From an uncultured Butyricicoccus sp. (GTDB taxonomy: Bacteria; Bacillota; Clostridia; Oscillospirales; Butyricicoccaceae), in NCBI GenBank assembly GCA_959018045.1, contig CAUEJN010000018.1, forward strand, positions 1-18,118: a stretch of 18,118 nt of DNA. The letters run 5' to 3'. Below are positions 1 to 5,692 of the stretch, piece by piece. Numbering within the stretch: position 1 is the first letter of the stretch; each line of letters begins with the position of its first letter. The position numbers and the translations under genes were made by a program. A model generated the notes under the pieces. That model searched no databases. It saw only the letters and a program-made list of their open reading frames with translations, and had not been told where the DNA came from.

Positions 1-54
1 GGTGCTTCTATTCTACACCACTTAGGAGGTTTACACAAAACTTGGGATAGTGTC

Positions 55-77
55 GGAAGGTGTGGTATACACCTTCC
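55..77 (-). other. Inverted repeat downstream of the 571-residue gene
   Basis: GGAAGGTGT at 55-63 and ACACCTTCC at 69-77 form a perfect 9-bp stem with a 5-nt loop, 22 bases beyond the stop codon of the minus-strand gene. Its position suits a transcript end. There is no run of T after it on the minus strand, so it is not a convincing intrinsic terminator. An mRNA 3'-end stabiliser or a protein-binding site is equally possible. Confidence 0.4.
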
Positions 78-99
78 CTCATGTTGGACTTATAACGGA

Positions 100-1815
100 T
101 TACGATTCCGCCGTATCCTTAGTATAATATGGTGCGATTCTAACCAACTCTGCAAAATAAAAACCAACTGCGCACATAGCCTCATCATAGAGCAGTTCTT
201 GTACACTTTCCTCATCCTTTTCAGGAAGTGACTCGTACTTGTCCCACTCTATAACCTTGACCTTCTCTTTTTCACGTTCAAGATCGTTCAAATACTTCTG
301 CTTGATCTTTTTCCAGTGTTTCTCTGCCTCTGATTTAAATGAGGTGGGTTTATCTTCGTGAAGCGTCACGAGCTTAATCGCATCGCGCACGGTCAGATGC
401 TGTTGAATCCTTTTTCGAATTTCTTTTTTACCGCTCGATGTTCCCCAGAAGTTATCTATACTTTTCCTATAGTATTTAGGAAGATTCTTTCCGCTGCCTG
501 TATAGGGACGATACGGTGCAGAACGATAAATTAACTCCTTACCCAGCTTCGTATACATGAAGTACTTATCAAAGAATTTCTTTACGGCCTTATCACGCGT
601 CGGATTCTTACGTGTAATAAAGAATTTAAGTTCATCTTTTTCAAGATTGTCCAAGTTATCATTAAAAATTACGTTTAATGCTGTCTCGCGGTAGTAAATA
701 TCTGGTTTGGTAAATATCCGAAAGAATTGAATCAAATGAAGTACAGTTTCACCGTATTCTTCTTTAATATTATCTCCATTGTAATTGAAGTCCAACAAAT
801 AATTGGTGATGTTCTCATACAGTTTCGCTGTCTTCTGAGAATCTAACTTGGCAAACTTGGCCACTTTCGATGCTACTAAATGTACGCGGCAAACTGGAGT
901 TGGAAATTTCAATTGTCTAGAAAAGTATTTATTCCAGTCTTTGATCTCCTCATCTGGGTTTTCCTCATAATCTTCAGGCCAAAAAGCTTGTTTGCAGATA
1001 TTCATTTTGGTAACATGCTGCAAACCAATGGTATGATACAACTCTCCTAGCTGATCTACTAGATCTGTTCCCAGTTTTTTGGTCAAATCGATTAATTCCT
1101 TATAAATCACTCTTGTATCCGCAATTTTGATATCAGCGATATGTGGAGTGACATTGATTTTGAGCAAGCTTTCTTTACTCGGAGATCGATTGTAAAAGAT
1201 TTGGACTGCTGCGGACAGCGCAAACAATGCGGGAAGCGCTGGATAAATCCAATAGTCTGAGAATAGTAGTTGGAGCAGAGGTTTTTTGCACTTTGCTTTT
1301 CCTTTCAACAAAGTGGATTTCGTTAATTGGTGCTCCAATTTCTGATAAAATAACTGATACTGCGTATTAATACGTTCTTCCAACGGTTTAAGGATTTCAT
1401 CCTTCGCTATTCCTGCCGGAAGCTCAATATTTTGCTCTGAACGTTTAAGCTTAGAGTTGATTCGAGCTAAAAATACTTCCAGATATGCTTCCAGCTCTAA
1501 ACGATCATCATATTCTTTCAGGTACTCAAAGGATACTTCCTCTATAATTTTCCCGTATTCGTTATACTCACCGAAAACAAACGGTACTATCGCTTGGAAA
1601 TCCTTTAAATTATCTCGTATTTTTTCGTTGGAAGACAATAGATTGAGCACTTCAAAAATCTGGTGTAAAACAGATGCATTGTTTTCTTGCTCATTCAAAA
1701 ATGCCTTTAATCTTTCGTTTTTATCTAATAATTCCTTGATGCGAAGACTTCTGTAAAGATCCTTTTTCAAAAAATATGGAGATACCGGGACAGATACGAG
1801 TGTATTTAGATTCAC
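100..1815 (-). CDS. Unrecognised 571-residue protein, possible element cargo
   Basis: I do not recognise this protein. The start is a GTG at 1813-1815, chosen because a perfect AGGAGG (complement of 1823-1828) lies 7 bases upstream. The protein is charged and probably mostly helical, with Lys/Glu-rich stretches near residues 15-70 and 470-530. One hydrophobic segment at about 181-208 (LLQLLFSDYWIYP followed by ALPALFAL) could be a single membrane helix or a buried helix. No Walker, nuclease, methylase or HTH motif is evident. The gene is visibly AT-richer than the genes to its right and lies opposite to them, which suggests separate acquisition as cargo. A promoter (1842-1870) sits directly upstream. 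Defence, regulation or a structural role are all open; no function is assigned. Confidence 0.75.
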   Translation of the reverse strand: MNLNTLVSVPVSPYFLKKDLYRSLRIKELLDKNERLKAFLNEQENNASVLHQIFEVLNLLSSNEKIRDNLKDFQAIVPFVFGEYNEYGKIIEEVSFEYLKEYDDRLELEAYLEVFLARINSKLKRSEQNIELPAGIAKDEILKPLEERINTQYQLFYQKLEHQLTKSTLLKGKAKCKKPLLQLLFSDYWIYPALPALFALSAAVQIFYNRSPSKESLLKINVTPHIADIKIADTRVIYKELIDLTKKLGTDLVDQLGELYHTIGLQHVTKMNICKQAFWPEDYEENPDEEIKDWNKYFSRQLKFPTPVCRVHLVASKVAKFAKLDSQKTAKLYENITNYLLDFNYNGDNIKEEYGETVLHLIQFFRIFTKPDIYYRETALNVIFNDNLDNLEKDELKFFITRKNPTRDKAVKKFFDKYFMYTKLGKELIYRSAPYRPYTGSGKNLPKYYRKSIDNFWGTSSGKKEIRKRIQQHLTVRDAIKLVTLHEDKPTSFKSEAEKHWKKIKQKYLNDLEREKEKVKVIEWDKYESLPEKDEESVQELLYDEAMCAVGFYFAELVRIAPYYTKDTAES

Positions 1816-1841
1816 ACCAATTCCTCCTCTCTGTTTGTTTT

Positions 1842-1870
1842 ATTGTAGCACTCGCGATTAATCTTGTACA
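1842..1870 (-). promoter_or_regulatory. Promoter for the 571-residue gene
   Basis: On the minus strand TGTACA (1865-1870) and TACAAT (1842-1847) are separated by exactly 17 bases, a good housekeeping-sigma layout. It lies about 27 bases from the GTG start, leaving a short leader that contains the Shine-Dalgarno site. Confidence 0.55.
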
Positions 1871-2157
1871 GAATCTGTCATCCAAATGACTTAAACTTGT
1901 ATAGACTTGATACATATTTCTTTCATCAAGTTCACATGCAGAAATATGCCAATAATCGAGTATTATTTCAAAAGAAAGTCAATATATTCTTGGTATACAG
2001 CTATAATTTGTGTGTAAATCATAAATCAAGCGATTTTTCACTGTTACAAACTCCCGTCAAAAATCCGTTAAATTTGGCAGAAAAATGCATATTTTTTGAC
2101 GAGATATCTTATCCATCACCGTGTTATCATACACTTGTCATCGATGAGATTCACACC

Positions 2158-2179
2158 CGGCGATCGTGCACAATCGCCG
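2158..2179. promoter_or_regulatory. Near-perfect 22-bp palindrome, possible operator
   Basis: CGGCGAT (2158-2164) mirrors ATCGCCG (2173-2179) around a GTGCAC core, with one mismatched pair in 22 bases. It lies 70-90 bases upstream of the first gene of the ATPase cluster. The uninterrupted symmetry fits a dimeric repressor site better than an RNA hairpin, because little loop is left. No cognate regulator gene can be named from this window. Confidence 0.5.
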
Positions 2180-2195
2180 ACATACATCACAGGCG

Positions 2196-2230
2196 CTGGG
2201 GGATCTGGAAATTCCGCCCAGATCCCCCAG
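2196..2230 (+). promoter_or_regulatory. Perfect 13-bp hairpin just before a ribosome-binding site
   Basis: CTGGGGGATCTGG (2196-2208) pairs perfectly with CCAGATCCCCCAG (2218-2230) around a 9-nt loop. The hairpin ends 6 bases before the AAGGAG ribosome-binding site (2237-2243) of the 82-residue gene. There is no T-run, so this is not an intrinsic terminator. A leader structure affecting translation or mRNA stability of the ATPase operon is the likeliest role. A DNA-level site such as a replication or protein-binding palindrome is the alternative. Confidence 0.6.
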
Positions 2231-2248
2231 CAAATTAAGGAGATATCA

Positions 2249-2497
2249 ATGAAAAAGCACGGAATCTGCGACTTCGTCCCCGACTTTCCCGGGGGTAAGA
2301 AGGCACGCAAAGACATGGTCGTCAAGGTCGATCTGACCCCGTTGATGAGGCAGATGTACAACGACAATCTTGAAATGGCCGAGAAGCTGGGTCGGTTGGA
2401 AGCTCAGTTGGAAATGATGCACCACCAGCCGACAGTCGAAATCGACCCGGCTGACATTACAGTAATCGAGAACGAGGAGGAGAACGAAAATGAGTAA
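2249..2497 (+). CDS. Small acidic protein, first gene of ATPase cluster
   Basis: An 82-residue protein starting at ATG 2249, with AAGGAG about 6 bases upstream. A longer frame reaches back to 2096, but it would begin without a ribosome-binding site and would translate the leader hairpins, so it is rejected. Residues 1-25 are basic and contain a CDFVPDFPGGKKARKD stretch. Residues 28-60 look helical and coiled-coil-like (LMRQMYNDNLEMAEKLGRLE). The C-terminus is strongly acidic (ENEEENENE). No family is recognised. Its stop overlaps the start of the ATPase gene by 8 bases, which implies translational coupling and a shared role, for example as an accessory or adaptor of the ATPase. Confidence 0.75.
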   Translation: MKKHGICDFVPDFPGGKKARKDMVVKVDLTPLMRQMYNDNLEMAEKLGRLEAQLEMMHHQPTVEIDPADITVIENEEENENE

Positions 2498-4157
2498 AAA
2501 AGTAACTGTTGTTGAAGGCCGCGGTTTGTTCATCGGTGACCGCATGATTTGCAACGGTATCCCGGAGATTGTACAGGCATACTATCGCCCGGGTAACTCT
2601 ACCCCGTCGAATCTTCTCGTCCGCATCCGCATTGGCAGCTTGGTCGACCAATGCGTCGATGTCGCGGTGGGCGATCTCGGGTACAGGGCGCTGCACCGAG
2701 CCATTCCTCTGCTCCAGTGCGCATCGTCTCGTCATCGTGCCATGTTCGATACTTATTTGTTCGAAAAAATGCAGAAATTCCTCGAATCTCCCGAGAATTG
2801 CACCTCTAAAGCATACTATTTTGCTGAAAACGGCATCGTGCATCTCGGTGATGGAGCGACCTGCGTCATACTCGGCAATCGCGTCCTCGGATACAAGGGT
2901 AACCGGTGTATCGCTGCACCCATGTGTTCCTGGAACGTCCCGTTCGGTACATCCGATGCGTGCATCATCCTGGCCAAAATTCTCATGGAGCAGCCATCTG
3001 CGGTACTGCTGACCACGGCGTACACGCTGCTGACCACCGTTCGCTCGGCAATCATCGAGTCTGGCATTGACCTGCAGGCGGTTCTGTATATTACCGGTGC
3101 ACAGGGTCTGGGCAAGACCACCCTTGCACGGCGTGTTGCCGGTTTCGTAAACAACGTTGACACCGACCGCCCGGCATTACTATTTGATGCCGGCAGTACG
3201 CTCGCTGCCACCCGGGACGCCATGGCCAGTGCACGCGACCTTCCGATCGTTGTGGACGATCTCTGCCTCTCGGCCAGCCGTGCCGCCCAGCAGCGGCGCA
3301 AAGATCTGGGTGCGCAACTCGTACGCGAAGCGGCCAACGTAACCAAGATCATTAAAAAGGCCCCCAGTGGACAGACAATGACGCTCCATAATGTTGCTGG
3401 CGTCATCATGACCGCAGAATTCCTGCTGGAAAACGCATCGGACGTGACCCGCTGCGTGATGGCTCCCATTACACAGCCGCTGGACTTACCGGACGCACTG
3501 ACTCCAAGCGTCATGGCGGGCGCGGTCGAGCTATTTCTGCAACATTATCTGCTTGATTCGGAAAAATTGCTCCGCCGATTACATCATCTTCTGAAAAACA
3601 ACGAGCAGATTCCTGCACTGCAAAACTGCCCCGAACAGCGTGTTCGTACCAACCTGACCGCACTGTATTGGGCTTTCCAGGAGTTCGTCGCCATTTTTGC
3701 AACAGATATCCAATTTGACAACTTGGCACGCGATCTTGTCCAGAATTTTAACCGTGCGCTCGCCGACTCGGTTGAGCAAACAAATGCAGCGCTTGCCCGT
3801 GTACGCAGTCTGACACCTGAGGGCAACATTGCTTACGTCTTGCTGAACGCTTACCTTGGTGACAATTTCAACCTGCTCAAAGAAGGCAAAAAGCTCGCCA
3901 AATTGTCGAAATATGACGGTACAACGTTCAAGGGCGATCTCTGTCTTCGAAAATGTGCACTGCAGCAAGTTGTGAATCAGAGCCCCGGCTATCGGGGCTG
4001 GGGGCTCAACCATATTGTCGCAGAGCTCGTGTCCTACGGTGCACTGCGCATCCAAGAAGAAGGCACCTACCAGGTCAAACTATCCAGTGACACGGAGGTT
4101 CCGCGCGTATATCGCATCAAAATTGACGTTTTAGAGAAATTCTCCGAACGTTATTAA
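2490..4157 (+). CDS. P-loop ATPase of mobile elements (DUF927-like)
   Basis: A 555-residue protein starting at ATG 2490, with GAGGAGG at 2474-2480. A Walker A motif GAQGLGKTT is at residues 203-211 and a Walker B motif IVVDD at 253-257. Between them, STLAATRDAMASARDLPIVV matches the layout of DUF927-type ATPases, where a helix-rich stretch and a 'lPLvlDE'-like strand follow the P-loop. After Walker B comes a segment with many Arg/Lys residues (QQRRKDLGAQLVREAANV). The N-terminal 190 residues are of unknown fold; the C-terminal ~170 residues look helical and may bind DNA. By analogy with DUF927 proteins on integrative elements, a helicase- or replication-like role is plausible, but it is inferred from motifs only. 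The gene is the middle of a three-gene cluster. Confidence 0.75.
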   Translation: MSKKVTVVEGRGLFIGDRMICNGIPEIVQAYYRPGNSTPSNLLVRIRIGSLVDQCVDVAVGDLGYRALHRAIPLLQCASSRHRAMFDTYLFEKMQKFLESPENCTSKAYYFAENGIVHLGDGATCVILGNRVLGYKGNRCIAAPMCSWNVPFGTSDACIILAKILMEQPSAVLLTTAYTLLTTVRSAIIESGIDLQAVLYITGAQGLGKTTLARRVAGFVNNVDTDRPALLFDAGSTLAATRDAMASARDLPIVVDDLCLSASRAAQQRRKDLGAQLVREAANVTKIIKKAPSGQTMTLHNVAGVIMTAEFLLENASDVTRCVMAPITQPLDLPDALTPSVMAGAVELFLQHYLLDSEKLLRRLHHLLKNNEQIPALQNCPEQRVRTNLTALYWAFQEFVAIFATDIQFDNLARDLVQNFNRALADSVEQTNAALARVRSLTPEGNIAYVLLNAYLGDNFNLLKEGKKLAKLSKYDGTTFKGDLCLRKCALQQVVNQSPGYRGWGLNHIVAELVSYGALRIQEEGTYQVKLSSDTEVPRVYRIKIDVLEKFSERY

Positions 4158-4170
4158 ATACAATTCCTAC

Positions 4171-4196
4171 GCGGTGCAGCCTACAAGCTGCACCGC
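4171..4196 (+). other. Perfect 10-bp hairpin between ATPase and small gene
   Basis: GCGGTGCAGC (4171-4180) pairs with GCTGCACCGC (4187-4196) around a 6-nt loop. It starts 13 bases after the ATPase stop codon. No T-run follows, so full termination is unlikely. An mRNA-processing or stabilising element that sets the relative expression of the two genes is possible. Confidence 0.5.
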
Positions 4197-4280
4197 ATGG
4201 ATTCTCAGACCTTCCAATCCGTCTTGGTGTATAAACCCGCTCAAAACGGTGGAAAATATTGGTGTGGAGGTGAACGCCCA

Positions 4281-4535
4281 TTGCACATGCAAGTGAACGA
4301 AAAGACAAAAACCATAGAACTCTGGCTGACCCGTGCCGAGAAAAACGACCCGACTTTTCGTGCGTCGCTCAAGCCGCTGTATCAGCAGTATACGGCACAG
4401 AAGTATCTTGTCGCGGTGTTCCTGTCCGGCGATGGCGATTTGTACCAGCAGACGCGCGATTTATTGATCTATAACCGCAAGCGCCTCGCCGAACAAGAAG
4501 TACAAAAGCAGCGTCAGTCAGCCATATTTATGTGA
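4281..4535 (+). CDS. Small conserved-looking mobile-element protein
   Basis: An 84-residue protein. A start at ATG 4197 is possible in frame, but it abuts the hairpin and has no ribosome-binding site. GGAGGTGA at 4266-4273 points to the TTG at 4281 (7-base spacing) or the ATG at 4287; the TTG is preferred. The sequence (TIELWLTRAEKND near the N-terminus, YLVAVFLSGDGDLYQQTRDLL in the middle, then a basic helical tail YNRKRLAEQEVQKQR) resembles small proteins of unknown function found in clostridial integrative elements. That is recollection of style, not an assignable family. It is the last gene of the cluster, followed at once by a strong terminator. Confidence 0.7.
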   Translation: MHMQVNEKTKTIELWLTRAEKNDPTFRASLKPLYQQYTAQKYLVAVFLSGDGDLYQQTRDLLIYNRKRLAEQEVQKQRQSAIFM

Positions 4536-4540
4536 TATCC

Positions 4541-4573
4541 GGCAGCAGTAAAAAACTGCTGCCCTGTTTTTTT
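4541..4573 (+). terminator. Intrinsic terminator of the ATPase cluster
   Basis: GGCAGCAGT (4541-4549) pairs with ACTGCTGCC (4555-4563) around an AAAAA loop, followed by CTG and seven T's. It lies 5 bases beyond the stop codon of the 84-residue gene and separates the ATPase cluster from the rhuM-recombinase operon. Confidence 0.9.
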
Positions 4574-4583
4574 CACGCAGTGC

Positions 4584-4612
4584 TTGCAATTTACTGCAAT
4601 CCGTTTTACAAT
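4584..4612 (+). promoter_or_regulatory. Promoter for rhuM-recombinase operon
   Basis: TTGCAA (4584-4589) and TACAAT (4607-4612) are separated by 17 bases, directly after the terminator and 54 bases before the rhuM start. This is a vegetative (sigma-A type) promoter by sequence. Because the recombinase frame continues into spoVT, it would also drive the SpoVT C-terminal domain. Confidence 0.65.
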
Positions 4613-4666
4613 GTTATCTATAATATAAATTCAAATTTTGTTTTGTGTTGATAAGAGGAGGGCATC

Positions 4667-5692
4667 ATGGAACAATCCCCCATGCAGCAGGGTCAGATCC
4701 TGCTCTACAACAATGGCAGTGAGAAGGAGTTCGTCAACGTCGTGTTTCAGGACGAGACCTTCTGGCTGACGCAGAGTGGTATGGCCGAGCTGTTCGACTG
4801 CTCGACCGACAACATTTCTGTACACCTTAAAAACATCTATGCTGAGGAAGAGCTATCTCCCGAGGCAACTACCGAGAAAATTTCGGTAGTTCGTCAGGAG
4901 GGTTCCCGACAGGTGCGCCGTACACTGGATCATTATAATCTTGATGCCATTATCGCCGTGGGCTATCGGGTCAACTCCAAGAAAGCCACCCGCTTCCGCC
5001 AGTGGGCAACCAAGACGCTCAAGGAGTACATCCAGAAAGGCTTTATACTCAACGATGATATGCTCAAAAACGGCAAGCCCTTTGGTCGGGACTACTTTGA
5101 TGAACTGCTCGAGCGCATCCGCGAGATCCGCGCCAGTGAGCGCCGCGCCTACCAGAAGATTGCCGATGTGTTTGAGCAGTGCAGCTATGACTACGACAAG
5201 AATAGTCAGACGACCAAGGATTTTTATGCCTTTGTGCAGAACAAGCTGCACTTTGCTGTGACCGGCAAGACCGCTGCCGAGCTGATCGCTGAGCGGGCAA
5301 CGCTGGACAGTCCGACCATGGGACTGACCACTTGGAAGGGTGCGCCCGACGGCAAAATTCTTAAGAGCGATACGCTGGTGGCCAAAAACTACCTCAACGA
5401 AAAAGAGCTGTCCAAGCTCAACCGACTGGTGACCATGTTCATCGACTACGCCGAACTGATGGCAGAGGACGAACAGCTGATGAGCATGGAGGATTGGCTG
5501 CACGAAACCGACCGCTTTCTTACAAACAATCGCCGCAATGTTCTCGATCACAAGGGGCATATCTCGCGGGAGGCGGCAGTCAAAAAGGTCAGCGAGATCT
5601 ATGCCGAGTTCCGCAAAAAGCAGGACGAGGAATATGTCTCGGAATTTGACCGTGTGATGGAAGAATATTTGAAGGGAGGCAACCATACATGA
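4667..5692 (+). CDS. rhuM: RhuM family protein
   Basis: A 341-residue protein with AGGAGG (4656-4661) 5 bases before the ATG. It matches the RhuM ('virulence protein RhuM') family by its order of blocks. An HTH-like N-terminal segment (LTQSGMAELFDCSTDNISVH, residues 34-53) is followed by the hallmark YNLDAIIAVGYRVNSKKATR (residues 90-109) with RFRQWATKTLKEYI. A helical C-terminal half contains WKGAPDGKIL, VAKNYLNEKELSKLNRLV and a final acidic/basic helix. The length is usual for the family and no key block is missing. The molecular function of RhuM is not established; it was named in Salmonella pathogenicity island 3 and is common on genomic islands. The stop overlaps the recombinase start (ATGA), so the two are co-translated. 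Confidence 0.9.
   Translation: MEQSPMQQGQILLYNNGSEKEFVNVVFQDETFWLTQSGMAELFDCSTDNISVHLKNIYAEEELSPEATTEKISVVRQEGSRQVRRTLDHYNLDAIIAVGYRVNSKKATRFRQWATKTLKEYIQKGFILNDDMLKNGKPFGRDYFDELLERIREIRASERRAYQKIADVFEQCSYDYDKNSQTTKDFYAFVQNKLHFAVTGKTAAELIAERATLDSPTMGLTTWKGAPDGKILKSDTLVAKNYLNEKELSKLNRLVTMFIDYAELMAEDEQLMSMEDWLHETDRFLTNNRRNVLDHKGHISREAAVKKVSEIYAEFRKKQDEEYVSEFDRVMEEYLKGGNHT

Larger units (their letters stand above)
1871..2248. other. AT-rich divergent intergenic region
   Basis: About 380 bases without a convincing gene between the minus-strand cargo gene and the plus-strand ATPase cluster. It is AT-rich up to about 2100. A TATAAT at 2002-2007 could be the -10 element of the plus-strand cluster, although the -35 region 17 bases upstream (TCAATA, 1979-1984) is poor. 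A TTGACG at 2096-2101 has no matching -10 at normal spacing. The 3' third holds two strong inverted repeats, listed separately. Open frames here have no ribosome-binding site and look spurious. Confidence 0.5.

Noticed and set aside
2158..2165. CGGCGATC also occurs at 7392-7399 in the predicted attR, suggesting a left attachment site here
   Set aside because: Only 8 bases are shared, the surrounding sequence does not encode the SpoVT N-terminus, and the 2158 copy is explained by the local palindrome. Best treated as chance.
2096..2497. Longer 133-residue frame for the first gene of the ATPase cluster
   Set aside because: It would start without a ribosome-binding site and translate through two strong inverted repeats; the ATG at 2249 has AAGGAG at good distance.
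4171..4196. Intrinsic terminator after the ATPase gene
   Set aside because: No T-run follows the stem, and the true terminator lies after the next gene at 4541-4573.
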